DNA of 64,000 nt from Kitasatospora herbaricolor (lineage in GTDB: Bacteria > Actinomycetota > Actinomycetes > Streptomycetales > Streptomycetaceae), in contig NZ_JAUSVA010000002.1 of NCBI RefSeq assembly GCF_030813695.1, forward strand, positions 4,836,001-4,900,000, read 5' to 3'. The number at the start of each line of letters is the position of its first letter. Positions within the stretch are counted from its first letter, which is position 1. Both the position numbers and the translations under genes were made by a program. Below the pieces are notes generated by a model. It ran no database searches. It had not been told where the DNA came from and saw only the letters and a list, made by a program, of their open reading frames with translations. Below, piece after piece: positions 36,762 to 44,626 of the stretch.

Positions 36762-36985
36762 GTCGGGGCGGGCCGGTCCCGTCGAGGCGGCCGAACCTGC
36801 CGCGCGGCGACCGTACGGGCCGGGCCGGCCGGGGGGAGCACCCGCGCCGGGGGTGCCGGATCTGTAGCATGACGGTGCATCAGGACGAGTATCGGGGCGG
36901 GATCGGCACGGGAACGGCCGACACCAGTGTGGGCAGCCGGTACTTGGCGGGCCCCTGCGCCGCGCCGACTGAACAGGAGGCTCCC

Positions 36986-37510
36986 ATGACCTCGCCCAAG
37001 CGCTCCGGCCATCCTCCGCTGGTGTCGGCGGACCTTCCCGTCGAGCAGCTCACCCAGTCCGCGCCCGTCCCGCTCCAGGAGCGACTCCGGCTGACGTTCG
37101 CCGGGCTGCCCGGGGTGCAGCTCGGGCCCTCCTTCGTCTGCGTACCGGGCACCCGGGCCGGGCATCTGGCGCCCACCGTGGCGCACGGCCCGGTGGAGGC
37201 CTTCCTGGCCGGCACCGAGTTCGGCCACCTGCACCCGCCCTACGACGGCAGCGTGCACCTGATGCTGCCCGGCCCGGTGGCCGGCCGGGCGGTCGCCGAC
37301 GGCTGGGCCGAGCCCGCGCAGCCGCCCGGCTCGGTGCTCGTCTACGGGCCGCGCGACGAGGCCGAGGCCGAGACCGTCCGGGCCCTGGTACTGGCCTCGT
37401 ACCGGTTCGCCTGCGGCGACGGCGCCGCCACCCCCGAGGTCGGTAACGCCCCGGACGCCGACGCCGCCCCGGAGGGCGGCGACCCGGCCCGGATCGTTTC
37501 AGCCGTGTGA
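36986..37510 (+). CDS. Luciferase-like DUF5519-type protein
   Basis: A 174-residue soluble protein with a perfect AGGAGG ribosome-binding site five bases before the ATG. LPGVQLGPSFVCVPGTRAGH, EFGHLHPPYDGSVHLMLP, DGWAEPAQPPGSVLVYGPRD and LVLASYRFACG match the small luciferase-domain (DUF5519) family. HLHPPYDGS probably forms the conserved pocket. The biochemical role is unclear; the family name does not imply light emission. The leader 36762-36985 shows no distinct operator. Confidence 0.8.
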   Translation: MTSPKRSGHPPLVSADLPVEQLTQSAPVPLQERLRLTFAGLPGVQLGPSFVCVPGTRAGHLAPTVAHGPVEAFLAGTEFGHLHPPYDGSVHLMLPGPVAGRAVADGWAEPAQPPGSVLVYGPRDEAEAETVRALVLASYRFACGDGAATPEVGNAPDADAAPEGGDPARIVSAV

Positions 37511-37574
37511 ACTCTCCCGGACCCGCCACGCCCGCGGCCGGTTCCCTGGATACTCGGCCGAGCGGTATCGCCAG

Positions 37575-37593
37575 GGGAACGGTCCGGGAACGG
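37575..37593 (+). promoter_or_regulatory. SARP-type direct repeat upstream of the small ORF
   Basis: GGGAACGG occurs at 37575 and again at 37586, exactly 11 bases apart, followed 7 bases later by GAGTAT (37601-37606), a possible -10. An 11-base period placed about 8 bases before the -10 is the classical SARP promoter layout. A related motif lies between the SARP and LuxR genes. An 8-base inverted repeat (GATACTCG at 37549, CGAGTATC at 37600) also spans the site. Confidence 0.55.
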
Positions 37594-37649
37594 ACGTGGC
37601 GAGTATCTGCGGTGTCGGAACAAGACACCACAAACAACGGGGTGGGAAC

Positions 37650-37814
37650 ATGCGCGGCAAGCTCGTCGGTCCGGTCGGAATCATCGCGGCGGCACTGGTG
37701 GTCGGCCTGGGGGCACTGGTGCACGAGGACGGCCGGGCCACCGACCGTCCGGGCGGACCGGTCGTGGTCGTGGCGGACGACCGCCCGGTCTCCAACACCA
37801 TCGGCCCGTTCTGA
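37650..37814 (+). CDS. 54-residue small membrane or secreted peptide
   Basis: MRGKLVGPVGIIAAALVVGL starts a 54-residue protein whose first 25 residues form a TM or signal helix; the rest is hydrophilic and ends DDRPVSNTIGPF. GGTGGGAAC precedes the ATG. It converges on the AfsR-type SARP gene (37894) across a bidirectional hairpin. In S. coelicolor, afsR is neighboured by the small gene afsS, which it activates through 11-bp direct repeats. This peptide is not an obvious AfsS homolog, but the arrangement and the upstream repeats are comparable. Function is unknown. Confidence 0.65.
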   Translation: MRGKLVGPVGIIAAALVVGLGALVHEDGRATDRPGGPVVVVADDRPVSNTIGPF

Positions 37815-37847
37815 CCGGCCGGGGGACGGACCGCCCGGACGGCCCTC

Positions 37848-37877
37848 CCGGGCGCGGCCCCTCCGGGCAGCGCCCGG
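37848..37877. terminator. Bidirectional hairpin between the small ORF and the SARP gene
   Basis: CCGGGCGC (37848-37855) and GCGCCCGG (37870-37877) pair perfectly around 14 bases. It lies between two converging stop codons (37814 and 37894), where a shared terminator is expected. Confidence 0.55.
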
Positions 37878-37893
37878 CCCGGCCCGCCGGCGC

Positions 37894-40800
37894 TCAGCCC
37901 GGCCGGCGGACGTGCTCGGGGATGCCCATCCCGTCGAAGAGCCGGTCGGCCCGGGCCCGGTAGGTCCGGGCCTGCGCCGTCTCGCCGAGCGAGGCGGCGG
38001 TCGCCGCCAGCCCCTCCAGGGCGTGGGCCGCCTCGATGCCCGAACCGATCTCCTCCGCCAGCCGCAGCGCGTGCGCGTGCCGCTCCTGGGCCTGCTGGTA
38101 CTCGGAGCGGCCGCGGTGGATCCGGCCCAGGATGTTCTCGACGGTGGCCTTCCAGCCGGCCGACCCGCTGGTCCAGACGAGATCCAGCGCGCGCAGCCCG
38201 AAGTCGTACGCCTCGGCGAGCCGCCCGGCCCGGTGGTAGGCGTCCGCGAAGCGGGCCAGCACCAGACCGGCGGTGGCGGGGCGGTTGAGCCGCTGGTGCC
38301 GCTCCTGGGCGGAGGTCAGCGCGGCCAGCGCCGCCTCGTGCTCGCCGAGCCCGAGGTAGGCGTTGGCCAGGTTGACCAGCGCCAGCACCCCGTTGTCCAG
38401 TTCGCCGAGCCGCCGGCTCAGCTCGTCGGCGGCCAGCGCCGCCTCGGCGGCCTCCCGGTGGCGGCCGAGCAGGGTGCTGACCGAGCTGATGCTGATCAGC
38501 GTCACCGCCTCCTCGCGCGCACTGGCCAGCTCCCGGTGCAGCGGCAGCGCCTGTTCGAGCCTGGCCAGGCCCTCGCCGTAGTGGCCGAGGCCGTTGTGGA
38601 ACGCGCCGAGCCGGCTGAGGCAGGCGGCCTCGCCCTGCCGGTCGCCGATCTCCACGGCGATGTCGAGCGCCTGGTTCAGGCAGTCGATGCCTTCCTGGAA
38701 CCGCCCGAGCGGCCAGAGCGCGACCGCCAGGTTGGTCAGGCTCACCCGCAGCAGCAGCGGGTCGGCCGATCTGCGGGCCGCCTCCACCGCGATCCGCCCG
38801 GTCTCGTACAGCTCGGCGGAGAAGCCCCACATGTTGAGGTACATGCCGAAGCCGCGCGGCAGGTACGCGGCCTGCCGGTGCAGCCCGTCGGCGGCCGCCC
38901 GGCGGACGGCCGCGAGCAGGCTGCGGTGCTCGCGCTCGAACCAGGCCATCGCGGCGGCGGTGTCCGCCATCGGCGGCAGCGCGACGCCCGGAGCCGGCAG
39001 GTCGACGCCGAGGTCGACCCGGCCCGGGAACAGCAGGTCGCAGGCGGCCTCCACGGCCAGCACGTAGTAGTCCATCAGCCGCTCGACGGCCGCCGCGTCC
39101 TCGCCGGCCGACTCGGGCCCGCGCAGGCTCTGCGCGAAGCTGCGGACCAGGTCGTGGAAGGCGTACCGCCCCAGTTCGTACTGTTCGAGCAGGTGGGCGT
39201 CGAGCAGCTGCTCCAGCAGGTCCTCGGCCTCGACCACCGGCAGGCCCAGCAGCGCCGCCGCCGAGTGCAGGTCCAGGTCCCCCGCCGGGTGCAGCCCCAG
39301 CAGCCGGAACGCCACCTGCAGCTCGGGCTCCATCACCAGGTACGACAGCCGCAGGCTCGCCGCCACGCTCCGGTCCCCGGAGCTCAGTTCGGCCAGCGTG
39401 CGGCTCTCGTCCAGCAACCGGTCGACCAGGTACTGCACCGTCCAGCGCGGCCGGTTGCGCAGGCGCGCGGTGGAGATCCGCAGGGCCAGCGGCAGCCGGC
39501 CGCACAGCCGCACCAGCTCCTCGGTGGCGGCGGGCTCGGCCGCCGCCCGGCCGCCGCCGAGCGTACGCTCCACCAGCTCCATGGCGTCGGCCATCGGCAG
39601 CAGCCCGACCGAAACCCCCTGCGCGCCGTCCAGGTTGACCAGCCTGACCCGGCTGGTGATCAGCACCAGGCAGCCGGGTGAGGCCGGCAGCAACGGGCGC
39701 ACCTGGTCCGCGCCGACGGCGTTGTCGAGCAGGATCAGCAGCCGGCGCCCGGCCGTGACGACCCGCCAGAGCGCGATCCGGCTGAGCAGGTCGTCCGGGA
39801 TCTGGTCGCCGGCCAGGCCCAGCGTGCGCAGCAGGATGTCCAGCACCTCGGCCGGTGCCAGCGGACGCTGCTGCGGGGTGAACCCGTGCAGGTCGATGTA
39901 GAGCCGGCCGTCCGGATAGTCCTCGGCCAGCCGGTGCGCGGCGTGCACGGCCAGCGCGGTCTTCCCGCTGCCGCCCATGCCGTCGACGGCGATGATCCGG
40001 GTGCCCCGGCCGGCCGGTGCGGCGGCCGCGCCCACGAGCCGGCCCAGCTCGGCCGCCCGGCCGGTGAAGTCCGGCAGGTCGTAGGGCACCGAGTTGGGCG
40101 CCGGGCCGAGCCGGCGGACCTCCGGCGGCCCCGGGGCCTCGGCGGCCGGCCGCTGCGGGGCGGCGAGTTCGGGGCTGTTGCGCAGGATGGCCTGGTGCAG
40201 GGCGGTCAGTTCGGCCCCCGGGTCGATCCCCAGCTCCTCCGCCAGCAGATCGCGGACCCGGCCGTACTCCTCCAGCGCCTCGGCCTGCCGGCCGGCCCGG
40301 TACAGCGCGAGCATCAGCTGCCCGCGCAGGGTCTCGCGCAGCGGGTGGGCCTGCGCGACCTGGGTGAGGTCCACCACCAGCTCGGCGGCCTCGCCCAGCC
40401 CGAGCCGCAGCTCGAAGAGCTGCTCGGTGGCGGTCAGCCGGCGTTCCTCCAGGGCGGTGGCGGCCGCCTGGATCACCGGGCTGCCGTCGCCGGCCAGCAC
40501 GGCGCCCCGCCAGAGTTCGAGCGCCGCGCGGAGCTGGCCGACGGCGTTCTCGCGCAGGCCGGCGGCGGCGGCCTCCCGGGCGCGCTGCAGCCGGATGCCG
40601 AACAGCACCAGGTCGAGCTGGTCCTCCTCGACCGCGATCCGGTAGCCGGGGCCGTCGGTGAGGATCAGGCCGGCGCCGCCGGGGATCCGCCGCCGCAGGT
40701 CGGCGACGATCTTGCGGACCTGGTGCGAGGCGGTGGCGGGGGGCAGGTGGTCCCAGGCGGCCTCCACCAGCCTGGCGACCGGGACGACCCGGCCGTGCTC

Positions 40801-40929
40801 CAGCAGCAGGGTGACCAGGACGCGCTCCTGCAGCAGCCCGCCGAGCTTCAGCCGCTCGTCCCCCGCCCAGCACTCGAGCGAGCCGAGGATCTTGAAGCCG
40901 ACCCGGCCCGGTGGGGCGTCGACCCGCAT
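37894..40929 (-). CDS. AfsR-type SARP regulator (OmpR-type DNA-binding, BTAD, NB-ARC, TPR)
   Basis: A 1011-residue regulator, the size of AfsR. Domains in order: winged-helix DNA-binding (about 12-105; LKLGGLLQERVLVTLLLEHG, SHQVRKIVADLRRRIPGG), BTAD (about 110-255; DLVLFGIRLQRAREAAAAGL to YGRVRDLLAEELGIDPGAEL), NB-ARC ATPase with P-loop GMGGSGKTALA near 317 and LLILLDNAVGADQVRPLLP, then TPR repeats to the C-terminus. Such proteins activate antibiotic operons through 11-bp direct repeats. The ATG at 40929 follows GAGGTGATCC. It is divergent from the LuxR-type gene and next to the unknown biosynthetic operon, so it is a likely cluster-situated activator. Confidence 0.93.
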   Translation of the reverse strand: MRVDAPPGRVGFKILGSLECWAGDERLKLGGLLQERVLVTLLLEHGRVVPVARLVEAAWDHLPPATASHQVRKIVADLRRRIPGGAGLILTDGPGYRIAVEEDQLDLVLFGIRLQRAREAAAAGLRENAVGQLRAALELWRGAVLAGDGSPVIQAAATALEERRLTATEQLFELRLGLGEAAELVVDLTQVAQAHPLRETLRGQLMLALYRAGRQAEALEEYGRVRDLLAEELGIDPGAELTALHQAILRNSPELAAPQRPAAEAPGPPEVRRLGPAPNSVPYDLPDFTGRAAELGRLVGAAAAPAGRGTRIIAVDGMGGSGKTALAVHAAHRLAEDYPDGRLYIDLHGFTPQQRPLAPAEVLDILLRTLGLAGDQIPDDLLSRIALWRVVTAGRRLLILLDNAVGADQVRPLLPASPGCLVLITSRVRLVNLDGAQGVSVGLLPMADAMELVERTLGGGRAAAEPAATEELVRLCGRLPLALRISTARLRNRPRWTVQYLVDRLLDESRTLAELSSGDRSVAASLRLSYLVMEPELQVAFRLLGLHPAGDLDLHSAAALLGLPVVEAEDLLEQLLDAHLLEQYELGRYAFHDLVRSFAQSLRGPESAGEDAAAVERLMDYYVLAVEAACDLLFPGRVDLGVDLPAPGVALPPMADTAAAMAWFEREHRSLLAAVRRAAADGLHRQAAYLPRGFGMYLNMWGFSAELYETGRIAVEAARRSADPLLLRVSLTNLAVALWPLGRFQEGIDCLNQALDIAVEIGDRQGEAACLSRLGAFHNGLGHYGEGLARLEQALPLHRELASAREEAVTLISISSVSTLLGRHREAAEAALAADELSRRLGELDNGVLALVNLANAYLGLGEHEAALAALTSAQERHQRLNRPATAGLVLARFADAYHRAGRLAEAYDFGLRALDLVWTSGSAGWKATVENILGRIHRGRSEYQQAQERHAHALRLAEEIGSGIEAAHALEGLAATAASLGETAQARTYRARADRLFDGMGIPEHVRRPG

Positions 40930-40962
40930 GCGTGGATCACCTCGCGCGTCTGCGTCGGCCCT

Positions 40963-41025
40963 GGTCCGGGCCCATCGGCCCAGGTCCGGGCCACAGCGCG
41001 CGATCATACAGAACAGGTCCGGACC
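40963..41025. promoter_or_regulatory. Three copies of a GGTCCGGRCC palindrome before the SARP gene
   Basis: GGTCCGGGCC at 40963 and 40983, and the perfect palindrome GGTCCGGACC at 41016. Spacings of 20 and 33 bases are about two and three helical turns. They lie 34-96 bases upstream of the SARP start codon and may be an operator for that gene. Confidence 0.45.
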
Positions 41026-41042
41026 AGGCCCCGCCGCCGTCC

Positions 41043-41071
41043 GGGACCGGATCGGGACCGGACGGGGAACG
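41043..41071. promoter_or_regulatory. 11-bp-period direct repeats between the SARP and LuxR genes
   Basis: GGGACCGGA begins at 41043 and at 41054, and GGGAACG at 41065: three units with an exact 11-base period. The motif (GGGA, A or C, CGG) is the same as in the pair at 37575-37593. An 11-base period is typical of SARP binding sites. It suggests that the SARP controls the LuxR gene, itself, and the small ORF. Confidence 0.55.
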
Positions 41072-41177
41072 CCGCCGCCGATGCTGCGAGGGTCGGCAGG
41101 TCCCCGGGACTCCAGGGCGACCGCAAGCAGCCGGCCGGGCGAGACCCGCCCGCCACCCCGGCCTCCGGAGACGAGCA

Positions 41178-42158
41178 GTGCTGAACCTCACGAACCTGGA
41201 TGCGACGTCCATCGCCGTGTACCGGACTCGCGTCGCCCACCCCGCCGCCACCTCCCGGCAGGTGTCCGACGAACTGGACATCCCGCTGTCGCAGGTGCAC
41301 CTGGCGGACGGCCGGCTGGCCGAACTCAGACTGCTGCGCCCGGCGTCCGCCGACGGGTGGGCCGCGGTCAGCCCCGAGACCGCGTCCGACCTGCTGCTCG
41401 CCGAGGCGGAGCGGGCCCTGCTCGAACAGCGCACCGCGGTGGCCGCCGCCCGGGCCGGGCTGAGCGCGCTCACCGGGGAGTACCTGGACGCCCGCAGCCG
41501 GCGCACCGGCCCGGGCGGGGTGGAGACCGTCGAGGGCGAGGAGGCGCTGCGGGCCGTCGTCCACGAGCTCAGCCAGTCCTGCCGCTCCACGGTGGACGCC
41601 ATGGTGCCGGTCGGCGCCGGCGACCGCGCACCGCTGCCGGAGATGCCGCTGGACCTCGCGGTGCTGGCCCGCGGGGTGACCGTCCGCACGCTCTTCCAGC
41701 AGGCCGGGCAGGGCCACCGGGCCACCGCCAGCTACGCCCGGGCGATCTCCACCGCCGGCGCGCTGGTGAAGAGCGTGACCCTGCTCCCCGCCCACATGCT
41801 GGTGTACGACGGCACGGTGGCCGTCCTGCCGCTCGGGCCGGGGCCGTCCGGCGCGGACGCGGTGGTGGTCCGCGACCCGGCGGTGCTGCAGGTCCTGATG
41901 CAGCTCTTCGACCAGCACTGGGAGCGCGCCAGCGACTTCGGGGCGGTGGAGCAGCACGGCGGGGAGGGCCCCTCCGACCTGGAGCGGGCCGTCCTGCGGC
42001 TGATGGCCGCGGGCAAGAAGGACGAGGTGATAGCCCGGCAGATCGGGGTGTCGCCGCGGTCGATCAGCCGGATCGTGGCCACCCTGATGGAGCGTCTGCA
42101 GGCGGCCAGCCGCTTCCAGGCGGGGGTGCGGGCGGCCGCCAACGGGTGGCTGGCCTGA
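41178..42158 (+). CDS. LuxR-type (TrmB-like architecture) regulator
   Basis: A 326-residue regulator. An N-terminal winged-helix-like region (TSIAVYRTRVAHPAATSRQV, then SDELDIPLSQVHLADGRLAE) resembles TrmB domains, followed by a helical linker and a phospholipase-D-like central region. The C-terminal LuxR helix-turn-helix is DLERAVLRLMAAGKKDEVIA, RQIGVSPRSISRIVATLMER (about 260-320). The GTG at 41178 follows GGAG. This architecture is common among pathway-specific regulators in Streptomyces. It ends 58 bases from the converging end of the biosynthetic operon. Confidence 0.88.
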   Translation: MLNLTNLDATSIAVYRTRVAHPAATSRQVSDELDIPLSQVHLADGRLAELRLLRPASADGWAAVSPETASDLLLAEAERALLEQRTAVAAARAGLSALTGEYLDARSRRTGPGGVETVEGEEALRAVVHELSQSCRSTVDAMVPVGAGDRAPLPEMPLDLAVLARGVTVRTLFQQAGQGHRATASYARAISTAGALVKSVTLLPAHMLVYDGTVAVLPLGPGPSGADAVVVRDPAVLQVLMQLFDQHWERASDFGAVEQHGGEGPSDLERAVLRLMAAGKKDEVIARQIGVSPRSISRIVATLMERLQAASRFQAGVRAAANGWLA

Positions 42159-42216
42159 ACCGCCCGCCGGCCCGCCGGCCCGTCCGGCCCCGGCTGTCCG
42201 GCCCGGCCGGGCCCGC

Positions 42217-43230
42217 TCACTCCCCGGCGACCCGGACGAGCATCTTGCCGGTGTTCTCCCCCCGCAGCACGCCCAGGAAGGCGTCCACCACCCGGTCGAA
42301 GCCGTCCACCACGGTCTCGCGGCCGGTGATCCGCCCGGCCAGCAGGTGCGGGACCAGCCACTCCTCCGCCTCCGGCCGCAGGTGCAGGTGGTGGCGGACC
42401 TGGTAGCCGCGCAGCTGGATGCTCCGGTCCGAGACGGCGTAGAGGTTGCGCGGCGCGGCCGGCGGCTCGTCCGGGTTGTTGTACTGCGAGATCGCGCCGA
42501 CCCAGGCGATCCGCCCGAACTCGCGGGTCACCCCGATGGCCGCTTCGAGGTGGTCCCCGCCGACCCCCTCCAGGGCGGCGTCGATCCCGTCCGGCGCGGC
42601 GGCCGCGAGCAGCTCCGGCACCGGGCCGTCATGGTGGTCGAAGGCGGCGTCGAAGCCGAGCTCCCCGGCCAGGTACGCGACCTTGGCCGCCGAGCCCGCG
42701 CTGCCGATCACCCGGCCGGCGCCCAGCACCCGGGCGATCTGCCCGGCCACGCTGCCCACCGCGCCGGCCGCCGCCGAGATGTAGATCGACTCGCCGGCCT
42801 GAAGCTTCAGGATCTCCCGCACGCCCACGTAGGCGGTCAGTCCGGTACCGCCGAGCACCGACAGGTACGCCGAGAGCGGGATGCCCGCCGGCGGCCGGAC
42901 GATCCGCACCCCCGCCTGTCCGGGGGCGACCACGGCGTGGGTGCTCCACCCCTCGCTGTGGGCGACCAGGTCGCCCGGGGCGAACTCCGGGCTGCGGGAC
43001 TCCAGCACCCGCCCGACGGCCCGGCCGTACCGGAGCGGCTCGCCGATCTCCCATCCCGCGTCCATCAGCTCCCGCATGTACGGGTCCACCGACAGGTGGA
43101 CGTTCTCCACCAGCGCGGTGCCGGGCGCGAGGGCGGGCAGCTCCTCCTCGACGAAGCGGAAGTGCTCCGCCGTCGGGAACCCCTTCGGCCGGGCCGCCAG
43201 CCGGACCGACCTCGTCACGGTCCTCGTCAT
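42217..43230 (-). CDS. NADP-dependent MDR-family oxidoreductase (double-bond-reductase type)
   Basis: A 337-residue medium-chain dehydrogenase/reductase without zinc ligands. Motifs are VENVHLSVDPYMRELMDAGW, GWSTHAVVAPGQ, LGGTGLTAYVGVREILKLQA, the nucleotide fold SAAAGAVGSVAGQIARVLGA, and YQVRHHLHLRPEAEEWL. It matches the leukotriene-B4-dehydrogenase/curcumin-reductase type that reduces activated C=C bonds with NADPH. Its ATG overlaps the stop of the MFS gene by one base (TGATG), so it is the last gene of the biosynthetic operon and may reduce an unsaturated intermediate. Confidence 0.92.
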   Translation of the reverse strand: MTRTVTRSVRLAARPKGFPTAEHFRFVEEELPALAPGTALVENVHLSVDPYMRELMDAGWEIGEPLRYGRAVGRVLESRSPEFAPGDLVAHSEGWSTHAVVAPGQAGVRIVRPPAGIPLSAYLSVLGGTGLTAYVGVREILKLQAGESIYISAAAGAVGSVAGQIARVLGAGRVIGSAGSAAKVAYLAGELGFDAAFDHHDGPVPELLAAAAPDGIDAALEGVGGDHLEAAIGVTREFGRIAWVGAISQYNNPDEPPAAPRNLYAVSDRSIQLRGYQVRHHLHLRPEAEEWLVPHLLAGRITGRETVVDGFDRVVDAFLGVLRGENTGKMLVRVAGE

Positions 43231-44624
43231 CACACACTCTCCTGGGCACTCGGAACGGACGCGGCACGGCCGGCCGGGACGGGACCGCCGGTGGGGTCCG
43301 GGCCGTCGGTGGGAACGGGACCGCCGGCGGGAACGGCACCCTCCGTGGCCCCGGCGCCGCCCGCGGAGGGCCAGCGCAGCATGGTGGGCACGAACAGCAG
43401 CGCCACCACCAGGTTGAGCAGCCCGCCCACCACCCACGGCGCCCGCAGGCCGTGCTCCGCGGCCACGAAGCCGCCGGCCAGCGCCCCCAGCGGGATCGCG
43501 CCGAAGCAGACCATCCGGGTGCTGGTGCTCACCCGCCCCCGCAGCTCGTCGGGCACCAGCCGCTGGCTGACCGACTGCGCCATCACGTTCCACAGCGACA
43601 GGCCGGCCGACCAGACGCAGAACAGGGCCACCACGACGGCGGTCCGCCGCCCGAACAGGCCGATCGCCAGCAGGCTCACCGCGCCGGCGGTCGACACGGT
43701 GATCGCCACCACCCGGGCGCCGCAGCGCTCGACGATCCGCCGGCTGGCCAGCGCGCCGACGACACCGCCGATCGCCATCGTCGCCACCAGGACCCCGTAG
43801 CCGCTGCGGCCGACGTGCAGGACGTCCGTGGCGAACAGCACCAGCACCGACTGCGCCATCGTGACGCAGAAGTTGCTGACGGCGGCCAGCACCACGATGG
43901 CCCGCAGGACCGGGTGCCGGGCCAGCAGCCGCAGCCCTCCGGTGGCCTCGGCGAGCATCCCGCGCAGTCCCGGTCCGGCCGCCTGGCCGGCGGCCCCCCG
44001 GTCGGCCCGGAAGCGTCCCCCGCCGCCGCGGATCCGCGAGATCAGCACCAGCGAGCCGACGTAGGTCAGGGCGTTCGCCCAGAACGGCAGCGGCAGCAGG
44101 AAGGCGAACAGCGCGGCGCCCAGCGGGGGCCCGACGAACTGCCGGCCCAGCGTCTCGGCCGTCACGTTGCGACCGTTCGCGGTCTCCAGCGCGGCGCTCG
44201 GGACGACGTTGGGGATCACCGCCCGGTTGGCGCCGGTGAACAGCACGTCGCCGGCGCCCAGCCCGAAGGCGAGAAGGTAGAGCATCCAGATCCGGGTCAG
44301 GCCGAAGGTCGCCAGCAGGGCGACCGCGACCAGCAGGACGGCCTGCACGGCCTGGGTGACGATCATCAGCCGGCGCCGGTCGTACCGGTCGACGATCATG
44401 CCGCCGGGCAGCGCCAGCAGCAGCCAGGGCAGGCCCTCGGCCAGCGCGACGCCGGAGATCAGCTTCGGGTCGCTGGTGATCGCGCCCGCCAGCAGCGGCA
44501 GGGTGGCGAGCAGCATGCCCTCGCCGAGGGTCTGGATCGAGTAGGCGGACAGCAGGTGCTGGTACTCCCGCCCCAGGGCCGGGCGCCCGGTCGGGGGCGC
44601 CGCGCGGTCCACGGTCGGTGACAC
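43230..44624 (-). CDS. MFS transporter, probable product exporter
   Basis: A 464-residue major-facilitator protein with about 12 TM helices: YSIQTLGEGMLLATLPLLAG, GGMIVDRYDRRRLMIVTQAV (motif A region), FGLGAGDVLFTGANRAVIPN and SQRLVPDELRGRVSTSTRMV, typical of MFS_3/enterobactin-exporter-like proteins. The C-terminus is a Gly/Pro/Ala tail. It starts with GTG at 44624, two bases after the stop of the ligase gene, with GGAGAG just upstream. The context suggests export of the product or self-resistance. Confidence 0.9.
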   Translation of the reverse strand: MSPTVDRAAPPTGRPALGREYQHLLSAYSIQTLGEGMLLATLPLLAGAITSDPKLISGVALAEGLPWLLLALPGGMIVDRYDRRRLMIVTQAVQAVLLVAVALLATFGLTRIWMLYLLAFGLGAGDVLFTGANRAVIPNVVPSAALETANGRNVTAETLGRQFVGPPLGAALFAFLLPLPFWANALTYVGSLVLISRIRGGGGRFRADRGAAGQAAGPGLRGMLAEATGGLRLLARHPVLRAIVVLAAVSNFCVTMAQSVLVLFATDVLHVGRSGYGVLVATMAIGGVVGALASRRIVERCGARVVAITVSTAGAVSLLAIGLFGRRTAVVVALFCVWSAGLSLWNVMAQSVSQRLVPDELRGRVSTSTRMVCFGAIPLGALAGGFVAAEHGLRAPWVVGGLLNLVVALLFVPTMLRWPSAGGAGATEGAVPAGGPVPTDGPDPTGGPVPAGRAASVPSAQESV

Positions 44625-44626
44625 GG

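Noticed and set aside
37650..37814. Calling the 54-residue ORF afsS
   Set aside because: The position next to an AfsR-type gene fits, but the sequence has a hydrophobic N-terminus and no AfsS-like repeats, so the name is not justified.
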